Shown: positions 1 to 9,812, counted from the first letter of the stretch. The stretch: DNA of 40,846 nt from an uncultured Lachnospiraceae bacterium (GCA_902774725.1 CACYJP010000013.1:1-40846); one strand, 5' to 3'. Made by a program: numbers and translations. Notes: generated by a model from the letters alone, not told the origin.

Positions 1-103
1 GAATAATAACGACAACTAACAGCCAGTATGCTATCGCAATAAGAATATTTTCCAAAGTTCCTGTATTTGACAGAGATTTGATATTGTCCCTTATATCATC
101 CAT
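1..103 (-). CDS. 5' end of an unknown gene downstream of gyrA (partial)
   Basis: An ATG at 101-103 opens a frame that runs off the left edge, so only about 34 codons are visible. The ribosome binding site AAGAGG lies 7 bases upstream and begins in the gyrA stop region, so the gene is 11 bases behind gyrA and probably co-transcribed with it. The visible N-terminus starts MDDIRDNIKSLS and becomes hydrophobic (LIAIAYWLLVVVII) from about residue 21, which suggests a membrane segment. I cannot name a family from this much sequence. Confidence 0.5.
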   Translation of the reverse strand, partial: MDDIRDNIKSLSNTGTLENILIAIAYWLLVVVII

Positions 104-114
104 ATAAGTACCTC

Positions 115-2715
115 TTACTCTTCTGTATTTTTATCTTCCGTATTATTACCTTCTGTACTACTTTCTTCAGCTTCGGTCTTTTCCTCAGACTCAGCCTGAG
201 CTTCTGTTTTCTCACCGTCGCCTAACTCAACAACTTCACCATCTACAGTCTCAGCCTTGTCGGTCTGTCTTACCTTTGCAAGCTTAGCTACTGTGACTCC
301 ATTCTTAAGGTTAATGAGCTTAACACCGGAGGTTATTCTTCCATAGGTTGATATCTCATCACATCTCAGCTGAATGATGATTCCCTCTGTAGTGATCATC
401 ATAACCTCATGATCCTCATTAACAGCCTTAACACCTACAACCTTACCGGTCTTTTCTGTTATCTTGTAGCACTTGAGACCCTTTCCACCTCTTCTCTGAA
501 GTGTGAACTCTCCGATAGCAGTCTTCTTACCCATACCCTTTTCGGTAACAACGAGAAGCTTCTCGCCCTGGGTATTCATCTGCATTCCGATTACCTCATC
601 CTCATGGTCAAGGTTCATACCTCTTACACCCATTGAGTTTCTTCCGGTGCTTCGGATATCAGTGTCTCTGAATCTTATACACATACCATTCTTTGATACC
701 ATAAAGATATCTCTGGTATTATCTGTTGTCTTAACCTCTATCAGCTCATCATCCTCTTTGATATTGATTCCGATGATTCCATTCTTTCTGATATTCTTGT
801 AATCCATCTCCGGTGTCTTCTTGATCATACCGGACTTTGTAACCATGATGAAATACTTATTCTCGCTGAACTCTCTGATCGGAACAACTGCAGATACATG
901 CTCATCTCCTTCAAGTGAAAGAAGATTGACCATTGCAACACCTCTTGCAGTTCTTCCTGCCTCAGGTATCTGATAAGTACGAAGTTTGAATACACGACCC
1001 TTATTCGTGAAGAACAGTATATAGTTAAGGGCTGTAGTCATAAGAAGATCCTCGATAAAGTCATCCTCTATAGTCTGTATACCCTTTATACCCTTTCCTC
1101 CACGGTTCTGCGAATGGAAGTTATCAACAGACATTCTCTTGATATATCCAAAGTTTGTCATAGTAAGAACTGTCGGTTCATCATCGATAAGATCCTCATC
1201 AGTGAATCCATCAACAGCCTGACCGATCATTGTTCTTCTGTCATCGCCATACTTATCTGCTATGATCTGCATCTCATCTCTTATAACTCCGAGAAGCATT
1301 TTTTCATCAGCAAGAATACTCTTAAGGTAAGCAATTCTTTCCTGAAGCTCTTTAAACTCAGCCTCCAGCTTATCTCTTTCGAGACCTGTAAGTGCACGAA
1401 GTCTCATATCGACAATCGCCTGAGCCTGTGCTTCAGTAAGCTGGAATCTCTCCATCAGCTTAACCTTAGCTTCATTTACATTTGCAGCACCACGTATTAT
1501 CTTGATAACCTCATCGATGTTATCAATAGCAATAAGCAGTCCTTCAACGATATGTGCTCTCTTCTCTGCTGCAGCCAGCTCGAACTTAGTTCTTCTGGTT
1601 ACGACATCCTCCTGATGCTTTATGTAATATTTAAGCATATCAAGAAGTGAGAGAACCTTTGGCTGCTTATCAACAAGTGCAAGCATATTTACGCCAAATG
1701 TATCTTCCAGCTGTGTATGTTTATAAAGATTGTTTAAAAGGAGATTCGCATTTACGTCATGACGAAGCTCTATTACAATTCTCATTCCTTCACGTGATGA
1801 CTCATCGCGAAGATCTGTGATTCCATCTACTCTCTTGTTCTTAACAAGATCTGCTATTTTCTGAATAAGAAGAGCCTTGTTTACCATGTATGGAAGCTCA
1901 GTTATAACTATTCTTTGCTTACCCTTTGCCATTGGCTCGATCTCAGATACGGCTCTGACTCTGATCTTACCACGACCTGTTCTGTATGCTTCCTCTATTC
2001 CTCTTCTTCCGAGTATCTCTGCACCCGTAGGGAAATCAGGACCCTTAACTATCTCCATTACTTCCTCGATAGTTGTGTCTCTGTCCTCATCGATTCTGTT
2101 ATTGATTATTTTTACCGCTGCATCAGTAACCTCTCTTAAATTGTGAGGAGGTATATTGGTTGCCATACCTACGGCAATTCCTGATGTACCATTTACAAGA
2201 AGGTTCGGATATCTTGATGGAAGAACTACCGGCTCCTTCTCTGTCTCGTCAAAGTTTGGAGTAAAATCAACTGTATCCTTATTGATATCAGCAAGCATCT
2301 CCATGGAGATTTTTGTAAGACGTGCCTCTGTGTATCGCATCGCAGCTGCACCATCACCATCCATAGAACCAAAGTTTCCATGGCCGTCAACAAGAGGATA
2401 ACGTGTATTCCATTCCTGAGCGAGCTTAACAAGTGCATCATAGATAGAGCTATCACCATGTGGATGATACTTACCCATTGTGTCTCCGACTATACGGGCA
2501 CACTTACGATGCGGCTTATCAGGTCCGTTATTAAGTTCTATCATTGAGTAAAGAATTCTTCTCTGAACCGGCTTAAGTCCGTCTCTGACATCCGGCAAAG
2601 CACGAGCAGCAATAACCGACATAGCGTAGTCGATATAAGAATTCTCCATTGTTTTTTTAAGGTCAACCTCTTTCACTTCATCATGAGGTTTATCAAAAAT
2701 GTTGTCGTCAGACAT
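115..2715 (-). CDS. gyrA: DNA gyrase subunit A
   Basis: GyrA is the breakage-reunion subunit of gyrase, which introduces negative supercoils as an A2B2 complex with GyrB. The 866 residues match the family length. The catalytic tyrosine is Y128 in [10 protein letters not shown]. The quinolone-resistance region reads HGDSSIYDA; the residues equivalent to E. coli Ser83 and Asp87 are S89 and D93, that is, unmutated. The C-terminal beta-pinwheel carries a GyrA box, QRRGGKG, which is expected for true gyrase rather than topoisomerase IV. The C-terminus ends in an acidic, Glu/Thr-rich tail of about 45 residues. The start has a good AAGGAGA site, and gyrB ends 27 bases upstream, indicating an operon. 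Confidence 0.98.
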   Translation of the reverse strand: MSDDNIFDKPHDEVKEVDLKKTMENSYIDYAMSVIAARALPDVRDGLKPVQRRILYSMIELNNGPDKPHRKCARIVGDTMGKYHPHGDSSIYDALVKLAQEWNTRYPLVDGHGNFGSMDGDGAAAMRYTEARLTKISMEMLADINKDTVDFTPNFDETEKEPVVLPSRYPNLLVNGTSGIAVGMATNIPPHNLREVTDAAVKIINNRIDEDRDTTIEEVMEIVKGPDFPTGAEILGRRGIEEAYRTGRGKIRVRAVSEIEPMAKGKQRIVITELPYMVNKALLIQKIADLVKNKRVDGITDLRDESSREGMRIVIELRHDVNANLLLNNLYKHTQLEDTFGVNMLALVDKQPKVLSLLDMLKYYIKHQEDVVTRRTKFELAAAEKRAHIVEGLLIAIDNIDEVIKIIRGAANVNEAKVKLMERFQLTEAQAQAIVDMRLRALTGLERDKLEAEFKELQERIAYLKSILADEKMLLGVIRDEMQIIADKYGDDRRTMIGQAVDGFTDEDLIDDEPTVLTMTNFGYIKRMSVDNFHSQNRGGKGIKGIQTIEDDFIEDLLMTTALNYILFFTNKGRVFKLRTYQIPEAGRTARGVAMVNLLSLEGDEHVSAVVPIREFSENKYFIMVTKSGMIKKTPEMDYKNIRKNGIIGINIKEDDELIEVKTTDNTRDIFMVSKNGMCIRFRDTDIRSTGRNSMGVRGMNLDHEDEVIGMQMNTQGEKLLVVTEKGMGKKTAIGEFTLQRRGGKGLKCYKITEKTGKVVGVKAVNEDHEVMMITTEGIIIQLRCDEISTYGRITSGVKLINLKNGVTVAKLAKVRQTDKAETVDGEVVELGDGEKTEAQAESEEKTEAEESSTEGNNTEDKNTEE

Positions 2716-2742
2716 TTTTTGGTCTCCTTTGAATAGTAATTC

Positions 2743-4734
2743 TTATATATCTAAGTTTTTAACAAATTTTGCATTTTCTTCAATAAACTTCTTACGTGGC
2801 TCTACGTTATCGCCCATAAGAACGTTAAATGTCAGATCAACCTCTGATTCATCTTCTCCATCCATTGAAACTCTGAGAAGTATTCTCTTTGCAGGATCCA
2901 TTGTTGTATCCCACAGCTGTTCTGCATCCATTTCTCCAAGACCTTTGTAACGCTGAACCTTGTTATTCTGGTCTCTTCCAACCTCTTCCAATATGGAATT
3001 CAGCTCTTCATCACTATATGCATACCAGAATTTCTTGTTCTTCTCGAGTCTGTAAAGTGGCGGCTGCGCCAGATATACATGACCCTGACGAATAAGATCA
3101 GGCATAAATCTATAGAAAAATGTAAGAAGCAGTGTTGCTATATGAGCTCCATCAACGTCGGCATCAGTCATGATGATTATCTTGTCATAACGAAGCTTTT
3201 CTATATCAAAATTCTCATGTATTCCTGTTCCGAAAGCAGTAATCATAGCCTGGATTTCTTTATTTTCCATGATATGATCTATACGAGCCTTCTCGACATT
3301 GAGTATCTTTCCTCTAAGTGGAAGTATAGCCTGAGTTGCTCTGTTACGTGCGGTCTTTGCAGAACCACCGGCGGAATCTCCCTCGACTATATATATCTCA
3401 CAATTCTTTGGATTCTTATCAGAACAGTCTGCAAGCTTGCCCGGAAGTGACATTCCATCTGAAAGATAGCTCTTTCTTGAAGCATCTCTTGCTTTTCTTG
3501 CTGCTATTCTTGCTCTCTGAGCATTTACAGCCTTTTCAATAACTGCCTTTGCAACTGCAGGATTCTGCTCAAGGAAAATAACAAGCTGTTCATTAAGAAG
3601 TGATTCTACAGCTGTTCTTGCCGGAGCATTACCCAGCTTCTGCTTTGTCTGTCCCTCGAACTGAGGGTCCTCAATTTTAACACTTATTATTGCAGTAAGT
3701 CCTTCACGAAGATCCTCTCCTGAAAGATTGTCATCCTTTTCCTTAAGTAGCTTATTCTGACGTGCATAGTCATTGAAAACCTTGGTCATAGCAGATCTGA
3801 AACCTGTCAGGTGCATACCACCTTCAGGTGTAACGATATTATTAACAAAGCTATAAACCATTTCGTTATATGAATTATTATGCTGAAGAGCTACTTCAAC
3901 ATATATATCCTCTTTTACTCCTTCACAATAAATGACCTTGTCATATATCGTGGTCTTATGTCTGTTCAGATACTGAACAAATTCCTTTATACCACCCTCA
4001 TAGTGGAAGTTTTCAGACTTAGGCTCCCAGTTTTCTGATCTTTCAGCAAACTCCTCATCTGTTTCATCTTCCTTCTTCTCAGGCTTTCTCAGATCAGTAA
4101 GTGTTATACTTAGACCCTTTGTAAGAAATGCTGTCTCACGAAGTCTTATTCTGAGAGTATCATAATCATATATAACATCATCAAAAATTGTTGCATCTGG
4201 TTTAAATGTAACCTTTGTTCCGGTCTTATCTGTATCTCCGATAACTCTCAGATCATAACAGATATTTCCTCTTTCATATCTTTGCTGATGTATCTTTCCT
4301 TCTCTTGAAACCTCTACCTCAAGCCAGTCTGAAAGAGCATTAACAACAGAAGAACCTACACCATGAAGTCCTCCTGAAACCTTATATCCTCCACCACCGA
4401 ATTTTCCTCCGGCATGAAGCACAGTAAATACAACCTCAACTGCCGGTCTTCCTGCTTTTTCCTGTATTCCTACAGGTATGCCTCGACCGTTATCTATAAC
4501 AGTTATTGAATTATCCTCGTTAATGAAAACCTGAATCTCAGAACAGTATCCGGCAAGTGCCTCATCTACTGAGTTATCAACTATCTCATAAACAAGATGA
4601 TGAAGACCTCTTGTAGAAGTACTACCTATATACATTCCGGGTCTTTTTCTTACTGCCTCAAGACCTTCAAGAATCTGTATCTGATCTGCCCCGTAATCCT
4701 GTATCTGTTCTGTATTCTTGTTTTGTTCTTCCAT
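2743..4734 (-). CDS. gyrB: DNA gyrase subunit B
   Basis: GyrB is the ATPase subunit of gyrase. Visible marks are the GHKL ATP site ([12 protein letters not shown], then DNGRGIP), the TOPRIM glutamate motif [10 protein letters not shown] near residue 450 and the metal-binding DADVDGAH near residue 523. An in-frame ATG exists 33 bases further upstream. I chose 4734 because AAGGAGG lies 5 bases before it and because homologues begin close to this point; the protein is then 663 residues. It follows recF by 29 bases and precedes gyrA, in the order usual for Firmicutes. The C-terminus is the short Gram-positive form without the enterobacterial insert. Confidence 0.97.
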   Translation of the reverse strand: MEEQNKNTEQIQDYGADQIQILEGLEAVRKRPGMYIGSTSTRGLHHLVYEIVDNSVDEALAGYCSEIQVFINEDNSITVIDNGRGIPVGIQEKAGRPAVEVVFTVLHAGGKFGGGGYKVSGGLHGVGSSVVNALSDWLEVEVSREGKIHQQRYERGNICYDLRVIGDTDKTGTKVTFKPDATIFDDVIYDYDTLRIRLRETAFLTKGLSITLTDLRKPEKKEDETDEEFAERSENWEPKSENFHYEGGIKEFVQYLNRHKTTIYDKVIYCEGVKEDIYVEVALQHNNSYNEMVYSFVNNIVTPEGGMHLTGFRSAMTKVFNDYARQNKLLKEKDDNLSGEDLREGLTAIISVKIEDPQFEGQTKQKLGNAPARTAVESLLNEQLVIFLEQNPAVAKAVIEKAVNAQRARIAARKARDASRKSYLSDGMSLPGKLADCSDKNPKNCEIYIVEGDSAGGSAKTARNRATQAILPLRGKILNVEKARIDHIMENKEIQAMITAFGTGIHENFDIEKLRYDKIIIMTDADVDGAHIATLLLTFFYRFMPDLIRQGHVYLAQPPLYRLEKNKKFWYAYSDEELNSILEEVGRDQNNKVQRYKGLGEMDAEQLWDTTMDPAKRILLRVSMDGEDESEVDLTFNVLMGDNVEPRKKFIEENAKFVKNLDI

Positions 4735-4763
4735 CGTTTCCTCCTTGGTAGAACTATTATTAA

Positions 4764-5840
4764 TCAAACTATTTTTCCATTACTTATTTTGTATATCTTA
4801 TCAACACTTATTCTTTGTCTGATAAAATCATCATATCCTGTACATGTTATTATCGTCTGGATATCATTCATTGTACTTAGAAGTGCATCTCTTCTCTGTG
4901 AATCCAGCTCTGACATAACATCATCAAGAAGAAGTATCGGATTATCATTTATTATTTTTTTTACTATTTCTATTTCAGCAAGCTTCAGTGAAAGTGCTGC
5001 TGTTCTCTGCTGTCCCTGAGATCCATATACTCTGACATCCTTATCATTTATAAAGACTCCCAGATCATCTCTTTGAGGACCGGTCATTGTTACGCTGTTC
5101 TTTAGATCAATTTTCCTTTTTTCCTTTAAGGTCTTAAGGAAGCTATCTTCATCAACATTTGGTTCGTAAACTATTTCTATTTTTTCTTTTCCCGAAGAAA
5201 GATTCTCATGTATATCCTTAATGATATCATTCATCATTGATACAAAATTGCGTCGTTCTTTAATTATCGACTTTCCTGCATCAACCAGCTGCTCATCCCA
5301 TATATCAAGAGTATCCTTTATTTCAGGTTTAAAATATATCTGCTTCAGTAAATTATTTCTCTGATCCAGTATCTTATTGAATTTAAGAAGACTACTGTAA
5401 TATATACGACTTATCTGACATATTTCCATATCCATAAATCTTCTTCTTTCACCCGGACCATTTTTTATAACCGAAAGATCCTCCGGTGAAAATATAATTA
5501 TGTTGATAAGTCCAAAAAGCTCTGTTGACCTTCTTATCGGAATACCATCAACAGCTGCACCCTTAGGCTTTGCCCTTCTCAGATGCATATCTATACGATG
5601 ACCAACATCTCTTTTACTGAGATTAAGTCTTATATGAGAATCATCACAACCAAAATGAATTATATCCTTATCCTTTGATCCTCGATGAGACTTTGTTGTT
5701 GCTGCTATATAGATAGCTTCAAGTATATTGGTCTTTCCCTGTGCATTATCTCCGTGAATAATATTGATACGGTCACTGAAATGCATTTCCAGCTTTTCAT
5801 AATTTCTGAAGTTTTTTAGTGCAAGTGAGTCTACATACAT
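4764..5840 (-). CDS. recF: DNA replication and repair protein RecF
   Basis: RecF is an SMC/ABC-like ATPase that helps load RecA at single-stranded gaps together with RecO and RecR. The Walker A motif GDNAQGKT is at residues 30-37, the ABC-type signature [10 protein letters not shown] is around residue 265, and Walker [12 protein letters not shown] is at about 303-313. The length of 358 residues is typical. The gene lies between yaaA (33 bases away) and gyrB (29 bases away) on the same strand, the conserved dnaA-dnaN-yaaA-recF-gyrBA order. The ribosome binding site is weak (AGAAAG), so its expression may depend on the upstream genes. Confidence 0.96.
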   Translation of the reverse strand: MYVDSLALKNFRNYEKLEMHFSDRINIIHGDNAQGKTNILEAIYIAATTKSHRGSKDKDIIHFGCDDSHIRLNLSKRDVGHRIDMHLRRAKPKGAAVDGIPIRRSTELFGLINIIIFSPEDLSVIKNGPGERRRFMDMEICQISRIYYSSLLKFNKILDQRNNLLKQIYFKPEIKDTLDIWDEQLVDAGKSIIKERRNFVSMMNDIIKDIHENLSSGKEKIEIVYEPNVDEDSFLKTLKEKRKIDLKNSVTMTGPQRDDLGVFINDKDVRVYGSQGQQRTAALSLKLAEIEIVKKIINDNPILLLDDVMSELDSQRRDALLSTMNDIQTIITCTGYDDFIRQRISVDKIYKISNGKIV

Positions 5841-5873
5841 AACAGGTTTTCTTTCTTTTTTCTAAAGACTATC

Positions 5874-6089
5874 TTACTTCTCTACTTTGATAGTAACGCC
5901 TTCATATTCAAAAACATCACCATCATAAAGCTTTTTTCCCCTTCTTGTATCTACCTCACCGTTTACCTTTACATTTCCGTTCTGGATAATTATTTTTGCA
6001 TCAACGCCTGATCCAACAAGACCGGCTTTTTTCATAGCCTGTCCGAGCTTTATAAACTCTTCATCTTCTCTTATTTTAATAACTTCCAT
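5874..6089 (-). CDS. yaaA: S4-domain protein YaaA
   Basis: This 71-residue protein is essentially one S4 RNA-binding domain (KLGQAMKKAGLVGSG, then VKVNGEVDTRRGKKLYDGD). In Firmicutes the gene sits between dnaN and recF, as here, and is thought to act in ribosome-related RNA binding; its exact role is not settled. The start codon is only 5 bases after the dnaN stop and has no clear Shine-Dalgarno sequence, so translation is probably coupled to dnaN. It must not be confused with the unrelated E. coli peroxide-stress YaaA. Confidence 0.93.
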   Translation of the reverse strand: MEVIKIREDEEFIKLGQAMKKAGLVGSGVDAKIIIQNGNVKVNGEVDTRRGKKLYDGDVFEYEGVTIKVEK

Positions 6090-6094
6090 TTATT

Positions 6095-7210
6095 TTAATA
6101 AGCATCAGGATTTATATTTATCGGAAGAATGATATATGTAAATGTTTCTTCATTATCCTTTATAAGACAAGGACTCTTTGAATCATTCATATATATATTT
6201 ACCTTATCATCATCTATTACTCTAAGTGCATCCATAATAAATGACGGGTTAAATCCTATAACTATTTCCTTTCCGTCTTTTTCTATTTCCATCTCTTCCT
6301 TGATTGATCCCATATTGGTATCAAGTCTTATATAGAGATTGTTATCATTCTTAACACTTACTATTATTGGCTTCTTATCTGTTTCCTGAATAAGAAGTGA
6401 TGCTCTGTCGATACATCCCATAAGCTCGCTTCTGTTTGCTTTAACGAGAAGTGATGTATCCATTGAAAGCATATGAGCTATCTTGAAATATTCACCTTCA
6501 ATAAGTCTGGATACGACTCTTGTCTTATTGAACTCAAAGCTTATATTCTTATCAGCAAAATAAATAGTAACCTCTTCTTCCTCATCACCATTTATTATCT
6601 TGCTTACCTCCTGGAGAGTTTTTCCCGGAACTACAGCTGAAACATCAGAATTATCTCCCTTAAGATTTACCTTTCTCATAGATATTCTGTGTCCATCAAG
6701 AGAAACAACTGAAAGAACATTATCCTTTACTTCAAAAAGCTCACCACTCATAAGCTTTGAATTCTCATTATCTGAAACTGAGAAAATTGTCTGTCTTATA
6801 ACATCCTTAAGACCTATTTTGGAAATAACAACTGATTTTTCTTTATTAACTGCAAGAAGCTCAGGGAAGTCCTCACCTGACCAGCAAGGAATATCAAATC
6901 TTGATTTCTCACATATAATAGTTGTTTTGTAATCAGAATTTGTTTCTATATCTATATCGCTGTCCTGAAGCTTTCTGATGATATCAGAGAAAAGCTTTGC
7001 ATTAAGTGCGATTATTCCTTCTTCAAGAATAGTACATTCTATAAATGTTTCTATTCCGAGATTCAGATTATTAGCAGTAAGCTTAAGCTCTCCATTTCTT
7101 GCTTCAAGAAGTATACATTCAAGAATTGGCTTAGTAGTCTTATTTGATACTGCCTTTTGAACTGTACTAATTCCGGAAAGTAATGTACTTTTCTTACATT
7201 TGATTCTCAT
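6095..7210 (-). CDS. dnaN: DNA polymerase III beta subunit (sliding clamp)
   Basis: DnaN is the ring-shaped clamp that tethers the replicative polymerase to DNA. The 371 residues show the three-domain clamp pattern. The N-terminus is MRIKCKKSTLLSGISTVQKA, the central part has MSGELFEVKDNVLSVVSLDG and HRISMR, and the C-terminus ends YIILPININPDAY. AAAGGAG lies 11 bases before the ATG, somewhat far but plausible. It is the second gene of the dnaA operon, separated from dnaA by 167 bases that look like part of the origin. Confidence 0.97.
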   Translation of the reverse strand: MRIKCKKSTLLSGISTVQKAVSNKTTKPILECILLEARNGELKLTANNLNLGIETFIECTILEEGIIALNAKLFSDIIRKLQDSDIDIETNSDYKTTIICEKSRFDIPCWSGEDFPELLAVNKEKSVVISKIGLKDVIRQTIFSVSDNENSKLMSGELFEVKDNVLSVVSLDGHRISMRKVNLKGDNSDVSAVVPGKTLQEVSKIINGDEEEEVTIYFADKNISFEFNKTRVVSRLIEGEYFKIAHMLSMDTSLLVKANRSELMGCIDRASLLIQETDKKPIIVSVKNDNNLYIRLDTNMGSIKEEMEIEKDGKEIVIGFNPSFIMDALRVIDDDKVNIYMNDSKSPCLIKDNEETFTYIILPININPDAY

Positions 7211-7248
7211 TTTACTAAAAACTCCTTTCAGGTGCCTTTTTCTAAGTT

Positions 7249-7303
7249 AAGATATATATATAATTAGTTATAGTAATAGTAGTAGCTGTTGATATGTTGA
7301 AAC
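7249..7303 (-). other. Putative origin unwinding site: DnaA-box-like pair, DnaA-trio-like run and AT tract
   Basis: Read on the minus strand (the dnaA direction), two 9-mers, GTTTCAACA and ATATCAACA (7295-7303 and 7287-7295), overlap by one base. They are followed directly by CTACTACTATTACTATAAC (7267-7285) and then by an AT-rich tract down to about 7249. This order (DnaA boxes, short G/C step, repeated trinucleotides, AT-rich DNA) is the layout of the basal unwinding system described for Bacillus subtilis, where it also lies between dnaA and dnaN. The boxes are imperfect, and the function is inferred only. Confidence 0.55.
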
Positions 7304-7377
7304 AGCCTTCAAACCCTTATAATTACTTGATTTGCAGATGTTAATAAAGGTTCTTATAAGTGTTTTATTACTTTCTA

Positions 7378-8823
7378 TTATTGTGGATTAAGCTTGTTTA
7401 TAATGACATTGATGGAGGATTCAAACTGCGGATCCTTCTTCATTTTGTCTTCTATTCTTTTTATTCCACTATAAACTGTTGCATGGTCCTTTCCACCTAC
7501 TGTTTCTCCAATAGCAGAGAGGCTTTTGTCAGTATTTGTGCGGCATAGATACATAACTATCTGCCTTGCGATAGCTATATCCTTGCTTCTTTTTGTTGAT
7601 TGTATGTCGTTAATACTAACATTAAAATGTTCAGAAACTGTTGATAATATCTTTTCAGGTGTGATACTTACATCAGATTCATCAGATATTATGCCGCTTA
7701 GAGCATCCTTAACTATATCCATGATGAACTTCTTGCTTTCTTCATCATCGGCTTTGTTGTTTCTTATGATCTGTCTTATATCTTCATTATTAATACGTAT
7801 ATATACGCTAAGTGTATTAAGAGCTCCTTCGAGCTGTCTTACATTTGAATAAACATTCTCAGCTATATAAATAAATACATATTCCGGAAGATAGTCCATT
7901 TTCAGCTTCTCAGCCTTGTTCTTAAGGATAGCCATACGTGTTTCGAAATCAGGCGCATGGATATCAATAGGAACACCCCATTCAAATCTGGAACGAAGTC
8001 TTTCTTCGAGATGCTTCATTTCCTTTGGTGGCCTATCTGAAGATATGATTATCTGTTTTTTCTCTTCATATAAGAAGTTAAATGTATTGAAGAATTCTTG
8101 CTGAGTTCTTTCTTTTCCTATTATTTCCTGAATATCATCAATAATAAGAACATCTACCTGACGGTATTTCTGACGGAACTCCTCTGTTTTATTATTCTGA
8201 ATCGCAGTAATAATATCGTTAGTGAATTTCTCTGATGATACATAAAGAACGTTCACTCCCGGATTATGCTGCAATATAAAATGTGCTATTGATTGTATAA
8301 GATGTGTTTTTCCAAGACCTGATCCACCATAAAGGAATAGTGGATTAAGTGCGTCCTGACTTGGAAGATCAGCAACAGCTGTACAGGTAGCATAAGCATG
8401 CCTGTTACTTTCACCTATGACAAAGTTTTCAAATGTATACATAGGATCAAGGTTGCTCTTCTTTACTGCCTGATAATAGTCAGCACTGTATGGATTATCC
8501 TCCAGGTTTTCACCTGCGAAGTTTCCATCCTCACCATTACCGACAACGAATTTGTACTTTTCATCAATTACTACTTCTATTTCAGGATCATTAAAGAATT
8601 CTCTAATAGATGAAAGAAGGAACATATCGTAGCCTTTATTATGAAGATAGTCTACTCCGTGCTTTCCTCTTTTTTCATCAACATAGAAATATATAGTTTT
8701 ATCATTGATATCATAAATGCTGAGAGGTCTTATCCAAGTCTCAATTATGATATTAGAAACATCGTAATGTTTTTCAAGAATATTGAGTATAGAATCCCAG
8801 TTATTTATTATCTGTTCTTTCAT
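7378..8823 (-). CDS. dnaA: Chromosomal replication initiator DnaA
   Basis: DnaA is the AAA+ ATPase that binds DnaA boxes and opens the origin. Domain I is at the N-terminus (EQIINNWDSILNILEK). The AAA+ domain has Walker A GGSGLGKTH near residue 166 and Walker B LIIDDI near 231. Domain IV has the signature RSKDIAIARQIVMYLCR and GGKDHATVYSG for double-stranded box recognition. The length of 481 residues is slightly longer than the roughly 450 usual in Firmicutes. AAAGG lies 17 bases before the ATG, which is unusually far, and a five-codon reading frame fills the gap (see findings). An extended -10 promoter lies at 8870-8898. Confidence 0.97.
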   Translation of the reverse strand: MKEQIINNWDSILNILEKHYDVSNIIIETWIRPLSIYDINDKTIYFYVDEKRGKHGVDYLHNKGYDMFLLSSIREFFNDPEIEVVIDEKYKFVVGNGEDGNFAGENLEDNPYSADYYQAVKKSNLDPMYTFENFVIGESNRHAYATCTAVADLPSQDALNPLFLYGGSGLGKTHLIQSIAHFILQHNPGVNVLYVSSEKFTNDIITAIQNNKTEEFRQKYRQVDVLIIDDIQEIIGKERTQQEFFNTFNFLYEEKKQIIISSDRPPKEMKHLEERLRSRFEWGVPIDIHAPDFETRMAILKNKAEKLKMDYLPEYVFIYIAENVYSNVRQLEGALNTLSVYIRINNEDIRQIIRNNKADDEESKKFIMDIVKDALSGIISDESDVSITPEKILSTVSEHFNVSINDIQSTKRSKDIAIARQIVMYLCRTNTDKSLSAIGETVGGKDHATVYSGIKRIEDKMKKDPQFESSINVIINKLNPQ

Positions 8824-8869
8824 TTTTCTAGTTCCATAACCTTTCTAAAGGGCAAATTTGCACCTCTAT

Positions 8870-8898
8870 ATTCTACTACAAAAAGGCATAATAAACAA
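8870..8898 (-). promoter_or_regulatory. dnaA promoter
   Basis: On the minus strand TTGTTT (8893-8898) and TAGAAT (8870-8875) are spaced by exactly 17 bases. The start point would be near 8863. The palindrome GCAAATTTGC (8852-8861), flanked by GG and ACC, lies at the expected transcript start and could be an operator. This is inferred from consensus only. Confidence 0.6.
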
Positions 8899-9024
8899 GT
8901 TTAAAGAAGAGTGTAAATGTTGCTTAAAATCAATTTATGTAAATAAAATAACTGCAATTGTTAATACTTTATATTATTAAATCAGCTTTGATTTTAGCCA
9001 TTTTTTGGATTAAATAACAATGAA

Positions 9025-9126
9025 TTAACAACAATAATAACGAGTTATCAACAGTTTAATAACAAAATGTTGATAAATTATGTTAACACTTAAATTAATT
9101 TTTGATAAATCTACTATTATATATAC
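9025..9126. other. Putative oriC box cluster in the dnaA-rpmH gap
   Basis: The 453-base gap between dnaA and rpmH has no gene. It holds two identical DnaA-box-like 9-mers in opposite orientation, TTATCAACA at 9045-9053 (+) and its complement at 9068-9076. Weaker relatives are TTAACAACA at 9025-9033 and TTTTGATAA at 9100-9108. The last is followed after two bases by CTACTATTATATATAC (9111-9126), a second trio-like plus AT-rich run. The rest of the gap is AT-rich DNA, plus the dnaA promoter at one end and the rpmH promoter and leader at the other. Canonical TTATCCACA boxes are absent, so this is an inference from layout. Confidence 0.55.
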
Positions 9127-9167
9127 ATTTTTCTGATTATTTAAAATATACATTATTATTAATTTAC

Positions 9168-9196
9168 TTGACTTTTTTATAGCGAAAAAATATAAT
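9168..9196 (+). promoter_or_regulatory. rpmH operon promoter
   Basis: TTGACT (9168-9173) and a perfect TATAAT (9191-9196) are spaced by 17 bases, giving a strong vegetative promoter for rpmH-rnpA and probably the genes behind them. The transcript should begin near 9203, just before the leader palindrome. Confidence 0.8.
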
Positions 9197-9204
9197 ATTA
9201 TAGC

Positions 9205-9247
9205 TTTGCCCTATTCACAAGGATTGTGAATAAAAACTATGGGCAAA
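9205..9247 (+). promoter_or_regulatory. Nested hairpin in the rpmH leader, with DnaA-box arms
   Basis: TTTGCCC (9205-9211) pairs with GGGCAAA (9241-9247). Inside it TATTCACAA (9212-9220) pairs with TTGTGAATA (9224-9232) across a GGA loop. On the minus strand 9225-9233 reads TTATTCACA, a good DnaA box. The element sits at the very start of the predicted rpmH transcript, so it could act as an RNA structure, as a DnaA-binding site, or both. Confidence 0.55.
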
Positions 9248-9277
9248 AATATCATATTAAGAAAGGAAAGAAAAATT

Positions 9278-9412
9278 ATGAAGATGACATTTCAGCCAAA
9301 GAAAAGACAGAGATCTAAGGTTCATGGATTCAGAAAGAGAATGAGCACAGCTAATGGACGTAAGGTTATTTCTGCCAGACGTGCAAAGGGTAGAAAATCT
9401 CTCACTGTTTAA
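9278..9412 (+). CDS. rpmH: 50S ribosomal protein L34
   Basis: L34 is a very small, basic protein of the large ribosomal subunit. The 44-residue product [18 protein letters not shown]... matches the family along its length, including the conserved [20 protein letters not shown] end. GAAAGG precedes the ATG. It is divergent from dnaA and followed after 11 bases by rnpA, the conserved origin-side order in bacteria. Confidence 0.97.
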   Translation: MKMTFQPKKRQRSKVHGFRKRMSTANGRKVISARRAKGRKSLTV

Positions 9413-9423
9413 TCAGTAACTCA

Positions 9424-9759
9424 ATGAAAAGTATTAATTCATTAAAAAACTCATCAGAGTACGCCGAGGTGTATAACCACAAAGAATCGTTGGCGAATAA
9501 ATATTTAGTGATGTACATCCTACATACGGACCAGATGTACAGTAGAATTGGAATCTCTGTGAGTAAAAAGGTCGGTAATAGTGTAATAAGACACAGAATA
9601 ACTCGTCTTATAAGAGAAAGCTACAGATTGAATAAGGATAAGCTGAAGGATGGCTATAATATAGTTGTAGTAGCACGTAATACAGCTAAAGGAAAAGGCT
9701 TTAGAGATATTGAAAGTGCTTTTCTGCATCTGTGTAAGCTTCACAAAATCCTTAAATAG
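9424..9759 (+). CDS. rnpA: Ribonuclease P protein component
   Basis: RnpA is the protein cofactor of RNase P, which matures the 5' ends of tRNAs. The 111-residue product has the family signature in GNSVIRHRITRLIRESYR and the C-terminal VVVARNTAKGKGFRDIESAF. The start is 11 bases after the rpmH stop without a recognisable Shine-Dalgarno sequence, which points to translational coupling. The length is normal. Confidence 0.95.
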   Translation: MKSINSLKNSSEYAEVYNHKESLANKYLVMYILHTDQMYSRIGISVSKKVGNSVIRHRITRLIRESYRLNKDKLKDGYNIVVVARNTAKGKGFRDIESAFLHLCKLHKILK

Positions 9760-9812
9760 TATTTTTTCGTATAAATAGGTAGATAGTCTGCCTGTTTATT
9801 ATGTGGTATGTT

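Noticed and set aside
362..2465. Possible quinolone-resistance mutation in gyrA
   Set aside because: The Ser83 and Asp87 equivalents are the sensitive residues. The Ser at position 84 is a common natural variant in Gram-positives and is not evidence of resistance.
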